Shown in pieces: positions 49,760 to 59,480 of a stretch of 64,000 bases of DNA (the first letter of the stretch is position 1; each line of letters opens with the position of its first letter). The notes beneath the pieces are model-generated. The model saw nothing but the letters and a program-made list of their open reading frames with translations. It had not been told where the DNA came from and made no database searches. The DNA comes from Diphasiastrum complanatum (Eukaryota; Streptophyta; Lycopodiopsida; Lycopodiales; Lycopodiaceae): assembly GCA_029204225.1 (NCBI GenBank), contig CM055092.1, positions 19,089,222-19,153,221 of the forward strand. The letters are read 5' to 3'. A program made the translations under genes and the position numbers.

Positions 49760-50335
49760 GTATGTTTCTAGGAGCTTCGGACAAACACACATGCATTTGA
49801 AATACCTTTCTAGCAACTTCACACACACACATACACTTTCCACACACACATACATTTAATAAATTTTTCTAGCATTTATACACACACACACACACATTTG
49901 ATGTCTTTTAGGAGTTACACACATATGATATCTCTTTCTAACAGCTTCACACACATATGCGCACTTCCGCCCGCTCGCGCACACACACACAGGCGTTTGA
50001 AGTATCTTTCTAGCAGCTTCACATCCACATGCAAACATGACACATTTGATAAATCTTTCTAACAGCTTCACACACTCACGATATATATTTCTGGCAGCTT
50101 CACACACAGGATAGATCTTTCGAGCAGCTTTACACACACATACATACGATATATCTTTCTAGCAGCTTCAAAAACACACACACAGATACGATGTATCTTT
50201 CTAGCAGCGTCAAACACATGAGACACACACATGATATATCTAGCAGCTTCAAAAACACATATACATATGATGTATCTAGCAGCTTAGCTCACGCACACAC
50301 ACATGATATATCTAGGTTCAAAATCACACACGCAC
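49760..50335. repeat. Minisatellite with (CA)n and 'ctagcagcttca'
   Basis: About a dozen variable units of 30-60 bases. Each has a CA-rich run ('cacacacacaca' with variants), then 'gatatatctttctagcagc' or similar, then 'ttcaca'. Coding is excluded by composition. It starts about 180 bases after the gypsy integrase and might mark the element's untranslated tail. Confidence 0.85.
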
Positions 50336-51341
50336 ACGCACGCAGACCCGTTCCACGTCAGTTTCCTTCACGTAGCTGCTTAACTGTACCCCTTCAGTTT
50401 GGCCGAGGACTCTAGATTTTAGTCTGTAACCCCGTGAAGGATTCCAGGCTGTGTTAAGTCGAGGCTCGTGAATCTCTCGCTCTTTGTATGGCGTCAGAGC
50501 CACCTTCCCCCAGCTGCCAAAGACTCTGGATTGTGGCCAGGAAGTTGGGAGCCTCGTCCGTGAACTGAACTGCAGTTAGGGCTCATCGGCTTCTGTGGCG
50601 CGGGATCTGATCTCGTGATCAGCTGCTTTTTTTCTGCCTATTCCTTGATGAAGTCTAGTATGTGAGCCCATTCCTTGCATGGGTTCCTGGTTCAAGTTTG
50701 CGATGAGGGAATTCTTCGATGTCTGCATTTAGGGAGTCATATCATCTCGTGATGTGTCTTTTTCAGGAGGGCTGGTCCTTTTCAGTAGTAGCTGTTCTTC
50801 ACCTTTTTGGAGACTTGTTTGCGCCCACAATCTCATTTTTCAAAGTGTCATGCCGGCAGGTACACGCACCACACTGACCCAGGGTGATCGCACTACTGCT
50901 CAATACGCCAGCAGATCTAATCAACCCAGATTGTCGATTATACATAAAGCTGCTCGTATAACTGCTGTTCCTGTTGAGATCAATCACTGTAAATAATCCG
51001 ATCATTGACTATTCACATTGTGCTGATCAATGCGAATCCACCAGCACTGCTGGTTGATCCTTACATCCATTGGTGATAGTTTCTCAAACTACATGTAAGT
51101 CTTTGTAGTACTTGAATCGACATCAATGCGTTTAATACAAATGCATAAATTGTGTTAATGATTGCAGTGTGACCATCATGCAGGCTTTTATTTAGAACTC
51201 TGAAGGTTCCTATGTAATATTATGTGCAGCTTGTCACATAGATCAAAACCACGTCACCCTCGCCAAATTATAGCCTAGGGCCATACCGCTCGACTAGTAG
51301 TGTGGTATGGCCTAAGCTAGAATCATGGTATAACTATGTTT
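50336..51341. other. No gene recognised
   Basis: More GC-rich than its surroundings. An 80-codon frame at 50754-50996 has no known motif. At 51280-51312 a 9-bp stem 'ggccatacc'/'ggtatggcc' encloses 14 bases. The segment could be a gypsy LTR or UTR without a partner in view. Confidence 0.35.
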
Positions 51342-51522
51342 GGTAGAGGTGATGTAGTTTACTTTTGTGCAAGAAAAAAATTTCTCTTTCTTTCTTGAAT
51401 TGTTCGCCTTTCTTTCTTTCTTTTGTGCAAGAAAAAAATTTCTCTTTCTTTCTTGAATTGGTAGAGGTGATGTAGTTTACTTTTGTGCAAGAAAAAAATT
51501 TCTCTTTCTTTCTTGAATTGGA
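51342..51522. repeat. Tandem repeat, about 60-bp unit, three copies
   Basis: Units share 'ttttgtgcaagaaaaaaatt' followed by 'tctctttctttcttgaatt'. The first and third also carry 'ggtagaggtgatgtagttta'. Confidence 0.9.
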
Positions 51523-52286
51523 GGACACCTATGCATTTGATGTGCAAAGACTACTTTTCTCCAAGCTAATTTAAAAAAAAGAAGAGGAATCCTCATTTTA
51601 ATCCAAAAAATTGAGGTGAAACTTTACTAAAAACAAAAATAGTATTTTCCCTCCCTTTTTACAAGAAAACAATTTTGATGGTTTTGCAAGTCATAAGTCG
51701 TCAAAAATTCTATTTCATGTTGCTGAGCGACCGTTACAACTCCCATGGATCTTTGATAGCTTTGAAGGCTGCTGCACACCCCACACAAGTGACGACGCAC
51801 CGTAACCACCCATCTGTAGGGTCACTGCCTCTCAATGTGCTCCCTCCTCGCCACAAGTCATTTCATCCAAGAGCTCATTTTTGGAAGGTCGAAAATTCAC
51901 ATGTGAGAATATACTCTTCAAAAAAGGGCCCACACATGTTAAATAAACTCTCTCACGTTATTTGTTCTAGGGCAATGCATGTTAAAATATAAGCAGCTAT
52001 GTGATTGCATCCACAATGAGTGTACGTTAGTACTAAGTAATCACTTTGGGTTGAATTTCTTATTCATATGTGCCATAACTAAGATGTATGTTGAGGTTTT
52101 CTTATAAAATGGTTTTTTATGAATTTTGGATCTCGACCTCTTGGAATACAGAGGAAGGACTAAAGGGGAGACCCGGTTAGGTGGGATATCATCCTGGGCC
52201 TAGGAATTGAACACATTTTTTTAGCATTCACATTAAAAGAAAATGGTCTTATCGATCTGAAAATCATGGCAAGAATCTTTGAATAT
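51523..52286. other. No gene recognised
   Basis: A/T-rich flank. A frame at 51675-51992 (105 codons) has no domain I recognise and is not supported by context. Confidence 0.35.
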
Positions 52287-52544
52287 TTTGGATCACAATG
52301 AGCGCCAACGTGAATCTAAATTTTGCAATTCAGAAAATACGGAGTGTGTTGGATCAAATGGAGCGGCAAGGTTATTTCAAACTTTTGCAATTCAAAAATT
52401 TGCAATTTCAACACACATCTATTGAAAAAATATTTTGCTCATAACTGCAAAGCTTTCATTTTGCATATAAAGCAAGAAACATGGAGTGTGATGGATCAAA
52501 AAGAGCGCCAAGGTCATTTCAAACTTTTCCAATTAATTTTTTTT
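52287..52544. repeat. Three diverged repeats left of DDE element A
   Basis: The string pattern 'ggatca..a..gagcg.caa' then 'tttcaaacttttgcaatt' is present at 52287-52337, 52348-52401 and 52491-52544. They sit about 80 bases before the first transposase exon and may be subterminal repeats bound by the transposase. Confidence 0.65.
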
Positions 52545-52623
52545 TTAATTAAGATGAGTTTTAATAGCTTACAAGATATATAACAGGTTGGTTTTCTACT
52601 AGATTAATCTATCGATTATTAAG

Positions 52624-55160
52624 ATGTCTAAATATCATCTCCATATTGATCTTCCCACAAAATATGCTCCACTATCGAGAAAAAATCTGAGAGGATCCAC
52701 CTTACCAGCTCACCAAAGGACGGAAGACATGAAACATTGTGATCTATGGGTTGATGAAAGTTTGTATCCAATCGATCCAAGCAATTCAATGAAAAAAATC
52801 CATTGTTTGGAAAATATGTTGAATGGTCTGCTTACTGACTACAGAGAAAAAGAAACTCTTTTTTTGCAAACAAAAGAAGAGAATGAAATCTTGAAGATAG
52901 ATAATTCTCGTTTGCAAGATATTATATTAAACCTTAACCGAGAAACTGACAATATGAAACTAATTGTACAAACATTGTGTACCTCATATTGTCAAATAAA
53001 TGTAGAAGTAAACACATTACGGAAGAAAATACTGAACAATAAGCGAAAAAGAGTTATTTTAAAATGTATTGACGAGCTTTCAGCAAGTGGAGGTCAACGG
53101 AAAAAAAAGAATATATGCTTTCAAGTAAGATTATGTTTTAAACTATTCATGTGTTTTGTTTCATCTAGCACATCAATGGTTGTAAATTGTTTTTTTTCTA
53201 AATCTGATTATTATTTTGCAGATCAACTTTAGTGACCAATGAAAATTTGAAAGACAAGGACATGATTGGAAAGTCTTTGAGTGCAGTACTTACAGCCAAG
53301 TCAACGACGAGTCTACTAGGAAACCAACAATATTCTCGAATCAAGTCCAAGATTGTAGAGGCCCTTATGGGCGAAGTCAGCAAGATCATTGACCAAAAAT
53401 TGATACAAGGAGCATGTGATTATTCTGGTATTAGCAAGGATGCATATGACACAATGTTTAAAATTCTCAAAGAGGCATTTGGACAAGTACATATAAATTT
53501 TTTTTTCTATTCCTCGGCCCTTTCAAATCAAATTAGAGAGGGATGTGTTAAACAGGGGTTTGCAAAACATCATTGGTATTCCTTGCCATATCAATGAAAT
53601 TTATAACTCAAACAATGGCACTTTGTCATATGATTCCACCAACAATATGTTTGTAGATCTGAATTATTTACTGGGATTTATTGTAAAGTTTTATGGAATC
53701 ACAAATGAAAGTGTTGAAAAATTGATATTAGCTCTCAAGTTAGATGGGTCAGAAGTAATAAAGGGACAAATGCTGGAAAGGGTTACTGTTACACTTATGA
53801 ATGGAGCATTAAGCAATACGATAAACTCGGAGAGTCTTGATTTCAGTGTGCAGTCCGAAAATAATATTTGGTGGTTGGCAGCTTTTCAGGTTTAAATCTA
53901 TTCTATTGAGTACTAGCAACTAATTCATTTCAAGAATTAATGGTTTTGTGTTTAAGCTAACATTGTTTTGTTATTATAGGTCTGAGTTGAATTCTCTTAA
54001 AATAGTTCATGATTTTGTGTTTCAAACATGTTTTAAAAGAAGATCATGACATTCTATTTTGGATTTTTAGTAAAACAGAATATCCAGAGATAATTAAGAA
54101 TCATATGAGCGACACACCATTCAATGTTCCTGGAATAGGTGATTTTAAGGTGGAATGGCATTTGGCTGGAGACCTGAAGTCGTTGAAGTGCATATTCAAC
54201 GTTTCACATGGAGCAAATTCAAAACATCCATGCCTCTATCGCATGAAAACTACACATGACATGTCGAAGAGCACGAGAGTTTCAAGGGATATAGAAGATC
54301 TGACTTGGAAACCAGTATTACCGATTCCGCTTAAAAACGTTCACATTTGTACACTACATGGAGAGGTTAGAATTATCGAAAAATTGATATACCTTCATAT
54401 TTGGTTTGCTTGGAATACTACCAGAGTCATTAGCCAAAAAGGGTAATAGCTCGATTGGAAGAAGTTTTATCAAAAGCGGGACTTCATAAAGGACACGTTC
54501 AAATACAAAAGGACGAGAAGCTTTCAGGGAAAACGAGAAACATCCCATGCAAACCAAGTATAGGAGGATCCAAAGCTCGTCATTTCTTATCAAATCATTC
54601 TGGAAAACCAACTTAAAAAGTTGAAGTCTGGACAAAGCTTGACAACGTGGTCAAATTGCTCAGAAAAGATAAACTGTCTGATACTGATGTCCTACTAATT
54701 GAGAAATCAACAATTGAGTTTGTGGATGCAGTTAAAGACGCCTGGGGTACGCATTATATGGTAAATCTCTTTTCGATGTATCTAACTCTTCGATTTATAA
54801 TCTCATTGCACATATGCTAAATTTAAAATGATTAATATGACAATATTTGTATCTCTGATATTGCAGCACAATTTACGACATCATGCATCATTTTTTGCAA
54901 AAGCTTACGACAGTCTAAGTATTTGGTCATCACAAGAAATGGAGAAATCGCATTGGCAAGCCAATTTAGCAGCATTTCATCGAAATACACAACACGATGG
55001 AACATCTCAAAAAAATAGTTACAACATCCAGCTATTTCAATGGTTGTACAAGCGTATTCAAGTCCGATATAAAACTAGATTAATAAATTATCAGAAATTC
55101 AGAAAGGCGTGCAAATTTATAGACGAAAATAATATTGATGCAAGACTCAACCCATAGTGA
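52624..55160 (+). pseudogene. DDE transposase-like gene, copy A (multi-exon)
   Basis: First exon 52624-53124 starts 'MSKYHLHIDLPTKYAPLSRK' and has a coiled-coil part ('LQDIILNLNRETDNMKLIVQ'); good GT donor. Next 53222-53487 ('SRIKSKIVEALMGEVSKIID', 'ISKDAYDTMFKILKEAFG'). Then 53540-53890 with 'LALKLDGSEVIKGQ', a candidate first Asp (53743). Then 54009-54446: 'WHLAGDLKSLKCIFNVSHGA' with a candidate second Asp (54171) and a Cys after it ('HPCLY'), and 'VHICTLHGEVRIIEKLI'. Last exon from about 54865: 'WSSQEMEKSHWQANLAAF', with candidate Glu, to the stop at 55157. Motif order resembles DDE transposases found in uncharacterised proteins of ferns, glomeromycetes and cnidarians (my recollection). 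At least one exon join is out of phase and there is a shift near 54010, so likely dead or needing different splicing. Confidence 0.65.
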
Positions 55161-55230
55161 TTTTCATGATATCAGACGAAAAAAGTATATGTATTATATC
55201 ACATCATTTCAAGTACAATGCAAGGCAAAA

Positions 55231-56761
55231 TCATTGTTTCTCTTTGTCTTTAATGATCATCTTTGTTGTGTGGTCATAAAGAAATTTTTTTCTATCATAT
55301 GGATCTAGAAAATCAATGGATCTTCTTTTGTTCAAGTCAATGTATCCAGAGAAAACAGCTAAGGAGGAAGACCTTTTTGGAACTTCCTCAGCTACATAGC
55401 CAAATACTTTTATGACAATGTCTCTCTTCACAAAAATAATTTTATATGTATTCGGAGGGTATTTATGCCCGTTCAAGAAATAAGATAATGCTTTAATCGC
55501 CATTACTATTGTCGCAGCATCTGAAGAAAATTTGCTATGATGAATGCAAATCTCTTTATTTACAAAGCACTTCAAATAATTGGACATGGATGAATCCCTT
55601 TGTCGTGATCCCTGGCCTTTCCTCAAATATCCATGCCTTGTTGCAAAGACATTCACCTCCACAGTAGCCTGTAAAATACGAGCAAAGGTCACATGTCTTG
55701 AAAAACAAAATAACTATATTTGAATAAAAATATCATTTAGATTAAACCAGATTTACCTACCAGATTATGCTCATCAGCTTCAATAAGTGCAGCAGTATGT
55801 AGATCATGACCAACAACAATGGTCGTCGAAGCAGTGGATGGATTAGTTTCTGAAGACTGTGACTAATAACTACTCCGGATTCTTAGAAATTCCTCCTCAC
55901 AGGGCAAATTTGTCTGGTATGCCATGCTTTCAGACATGATTGAGTGTAGGGCTTTAGTCCCATCCAGCCATTCATCTCCATCTTTGTAATCAATAGAAAC
56001 ACATAGATCATCATCACCATCGAGATCTATGAAGTCCCTAAATTCTTTGATGAAATTAGACAAAATTGATAATATTTCGTCCTCCCTCAGATCAAGAACA
56101 TCTCCAACATCATTCATTGAGAGGTATGCGACACTATTCATGTAATACACCAGAAAATTGAGGAGAATCTTGGTTTTGTCATATGGATTCACGTCAGATA
56201 AGGAAGAAATGGACAATGCACGAGACTCGGCTGGGTCGTACGTGCTGCCAATCTTGCCTCCTCGTCAGCACCCAAGGCGTCATCAACAATAGCTGACTCT
56301 GATATCACAGAATCAGTTGATGATGAGGCACCCTCAATGCTAAGCCTCAAAGTTCTTGCCTCCTCAGGAACAAGAGCAGAAAGATAAAACACAAAGCCCA
56401 TGCCTTCCTGCAAAAAGCGACATGATCGATTGTGCTGGTCACAATGGACCACACGTTTAAAATCACTCACGATTTTCATGAATCGTCGGTTGTGGCTTTG
56501 CTTTGAAGATGGTTGGGCAAGTACCAGGTCATGGAAATGGATGAATCGTAGATTATCCATTATCAACATAGACTGATTCAGACTATCATAATACTCTTTA
56601 TACAACGCTGGAAAATAGGATTTAGGTTCTGATCCAAACCTCTCAATATCAAAAGACATATTGAAGTACGTCTTATAGTGACCTATGTAGTTACCAACAC
56701 TAGATTCAACAAGGAAGGTGTGCAACACAGAATCAAAAGTATTAGAAGATGAGGCAGCCAT
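55231..56761 (-). pseudogene. Convergent accessory gene of DDE element A
   Basis: Starts at 'MAASSSNTFDSVLHTFLVES' (56761) and is open for 190 codons ('RFIHFHDLVLAQPSSKQSHN'). A frame shift near 56190 leads to 'NPYDKTKILLNFLVYYMNSV', and a TAG at about 55861 interrupts. After that comes 'GHDLHTAALIEADEHNL', an intron at 55669-55760 (92 bp, GT-AG, phase 0), then 'FVNKEICIHHSKFSSDAATI' to the stop at 55231. Two related segments, 'NPYDKTKILLNF' and 'DPYDRKKFLYDH', look like an internal repeat. No domain is known to me. The 3' end faces the transposase 3' end with about 70 bases between. Copy B keeps the EICI block, so the gene travels with the transposase and may be a transposition cofactor. Confidence 0.6.
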
Positions 56762-56779
56762 CTCGAAAGTATGACCAGT

Positions 56780-57790
56780 AGGGCCGAGTATCGCTACAAC
56801 GTGGGGTGGCAGAGATTAAGAAGACAATCAGGCAATCCTCGCGCGATGGCGATATTGGTGAATGACCTGATATCGGAACGGCGTGAGGGATCCAAGATCA
56901 TCTAGAATCTATGAAAGATTCTCGCGTGGTAGCGATACTGCAAAGAAATAGTAGTGTTGACACACCAAGAGCTACAAGGAGTGAAAATCCAAAACTTAGC
57001 GAAAGGTTTTAACTGATCAAACAACATATATATATTTAAAACCAATAAAATCCAAGCCATACACTTGTCGATCCAACAACAGATCAGATTTATGGCACGT
57101 AATATAACCGTCCACACGTGCTACAATACGTGTCAATCTACCATTCGGTCACATGACCACACGTGCGAGCTAATACGTGCAAGAACACATGTCACCAAAT
57201 CATTCGACAACGTGGAAACATGTGCAAGTTTCACATGTGTGGATACAGACGTGTGGTCCCACACGTCGGGTACTGATTGGGCCACGTGACCACACGTGCG
57301 AGAACACATGTCACTAATCCATTCGGCCATGTGTTCCCATGTGGGATCCCACACGTGCTGATCTAGATGTGCAGTTTCACACGTGTGTATACAGACGTGT
57401 GGTTCCACATGTCAGTTACTGATTGGGCCACATGTCACTGGTATTCACACGTGCCAACTTTTTTTTCCCTACATAAGTCCATTCCCGGGGATTGTACAGA
57501 TTTTCGCGTAATTTGCTTTCACGTTTGATTGCTTCCATACGACTTGCATTCGTGATATTTCCATCATGCGAGCGACCTCGTCCACAGGCCTGTTCCTTAT
57601 ACCCTCTCGCGTCGTAGTGATATCAGCATGACTTTCCCAGTATCGCCATCACGCGAGCCCCTGCCTCTCCCCGCCTGACTCTGCCACTCTCTCGCGTCGT
57701 AGCGATATCACCCTCAGAGTTCTCAGTGTTGCCATCATGCGAGATAATCTAGCTCTCTCTTCTGCTGTATCTCTGTCCTCGCGTGGTATA
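56780..57790. promoter_or_regulatory. Divergent intergenic region with two motif arrays
   Basis: Two families of motifs. (a) 'ctcgcgtcgtagcgatatc' and its reverse complement in at least eight places, for example 56838, 56921, 57554 (reverse), 57604, 57641 (reverse), 57691, 57727 (reverse), 57778. (b) About thirteen 'acgtg' cores and several 'catgtg' variants within 57108-57455, arranged as two diverged tandem copies of roughly 130 bases ending in 'actgattgggccac'. The region lies between the accessory gene (leftward) and the H3-tail gene (rightward), so it could be their shared promoter and also a subterminal transposase-binding array. Confidence 0.75.
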
Positions 57791-57804
57791 GATATCTGGC
57801 CTTA

Positions 57805-58813
57805 ATGGCTCGGACGAAGCAAACTGCTAGGCTTACCACTTTTGTTCAACCGTCTCGTCCCCAGACTTCTGAACCCGTACGTCCGCAAAGACACGGAAGA
57901 CCTCACCGTCCATGGTTGAGGGACATCAGGGCCTTGCAAAGGAGCACCAAACTTCTGATCCCGAGAGAGATACATTGATTTTGACTTGTATATAGCCAAG
58001 AAAATAGATGATCTCAAAGGAGAGTTTATGTTTTGTATAGACGATATTAATCTTGCAATGCATATCAAAGACCCGCATTGTAGGGAGCTAAAAGAGAAGA
58101 CCTCATATATCTCAGACACAATAGTTGAATCCGCTTGTGCATACTATGTATATAGATATACATATACAGTCATGAAGGAGATTTTTGTTGTATCTCCATT
58201 TTGTGGGCATCTATTGAATAAAGAGAGGAAAGCCAGAAGGCTCTTCAGGCACACTAGCAAGGAGGCATCAATGTTCATCATCCCATACTATTCAAAGTAA
58301 GATAGTTTCTTCTTGTAATATTTGTGTTCTGTAAGATTTGTCTTTTGGAATCTCTTATAGATTCTAGTAATTCATTGCTTGTCATTTTCTGACAGCAAAT
58401 ATTGGAGTGTGCACGTCATTACTATGAAAGTGGATTCGACTAGAAGCTGCACACTTGTGTGCATGACAATGAATTCTTTGCATGCCATCCATTCCATCGT
58501 TAAGTCCATGTACAAGAGGATGGTGGAGCTATTGCCCAAGCCGGATGGGCTGATTGTAAATACCAACATAGAGATTGTTGATACAAAGGTAAAATATTTC
58601 TTTGTATTCCTTTCTTTTTGAAAAAGACATTGTTGTTGCTCGTCTATCATCCCAATGTTTATGCAGTTTCAACAATTTCTACGCTTCTATTTAAGTCCTT
58701 GCACTGTATGCGACTTTCTTGTCTTGGTCTTACCTGTACATCAAAGAAATTTGTTAAACAATATCGACATTGAGATTATGCTAAATGAAATATTGCAATA
58801 CCGAAAACACTGA
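57805..58813 (+). pseudogene. H3-tail / Ulp1-like chimeric gene (three exons, one frameshift)
   Basis: The ATG at 57805 opens a 57-codon frame: 'MARTKQTAR', identical to the first nine residues of histone H3, a short Pro/Arg-rich link, then 'PHRPWLRDIRALQRSTKLLI', close to the H3 segment around its alpha-N helix. The frame ends at 57978. A one-base shift between 57959 and 57976 continues it in the next frame ('YIDFDLYIAKKIDDLKGEFM') to a donor after 58296. Exon 2 (58396-58588) gives 'NKYWSVHVITMKVDSTRSCT', shaped like the 'HW.L.V' block of Ulp1 (C48) proteases but with Tyr for the catalytic His. Exon 3 (58667-58813) includes 'CTVCDFLVLVLPV', possibly a worn Cys block. Donors gtaaga and gtaaaa and AG acceptors keep phase. 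Either a TE protein with a captured H3 tail or a decayed fusion; proteolysis is unlikely with these residues. Confidence 0.6.
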
Positions 58814-58953
58814 AACATGTTTAAATAAAATAATTGAAAGTCATTTCAAATGTGTACTGAAATAAATACACATACACCTACCAATCTCTCGTTGACTCTA
58901 AAAAAGAAGTGTTTAGGAATATCATATTGCAACAATGTAAGCTCTGATCAAAT

Positions 58954-59480
58954 GTGATCAAGTGTTCATGGTGGATTGATAGTGGAGCTAGTTCACACAT
59001 GACTAGTCACAAGGAGTTCTTTACTTCTTTGGTCAGTTATGATGGAGCCAAGAAAGTGATACACATGGCCAATGGTGATAAGTGTGTGATCGAAGGCATT
59101 GGTTCAATTCCTATTTGTCTTTCTACTAATAGGAAAGCAAGACTTGATGGTGTTCTTTACATTCCTTCACTTTCAAAGAATTTGCTAAGTGTTGGTCAAA
59201 TGATAGAGAAAGAATACATGGTAAAGTTTGGCGGTGATGCTTGTTTCATTACAAAGGAAGAAATCTTGGTTGCTAGGAGCAATAGACAAGGTAGACTTTT
59301 CAAGCTTGATGCTTTTGTTATGGCTAACATAAAGGATGGAATGCAAAAGGAGATTGGTTTCAACTCTCCAAAGTTTCCTTTTAGCATCAATAAGATTGGT
59401 GGATCTTATGCAAAGTCTAACAAGCTTCCTTATGCTAGATCTAGGTCAAGATCTAATATGCTTCTTGGAGATGTTCATCT
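58954..59480 (+). pseudogene. Copia-7 protease and pre-integrase part
   Basis: Reads 'WWIDSGASSHMTSHKEFF' (intact DSGA protease), 'RKARLDGVLYIPSLSKNLLS' and 'GRLFKLDAFVMANI', close to copia-5 at 42715-43080. Then 'SNKLPYARSRSRS' marks the join to integrase, after which similarity stops. There is no gag before it: similarity starts within some 10 bases of 58954. Confidence 0.88.

Noticed and set aside
50754-50996. 80-codon ORF as a gene
   Set aside because: No motif, no splice context and comparable ORFs occur by chance in this composition.
51280-51312. Terminator or small RNA hairpin
   Set aside because: A 9-bp stem alone is expected by chance over this length.
57958-57978. Programmed ribosomal frameshift joining the H3 tail to the Ulp1-like frame
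   Set aside because: I see no obvious slippery heptamer or supporting structure; a plain indel is simpler. Kept only as an open possibility.
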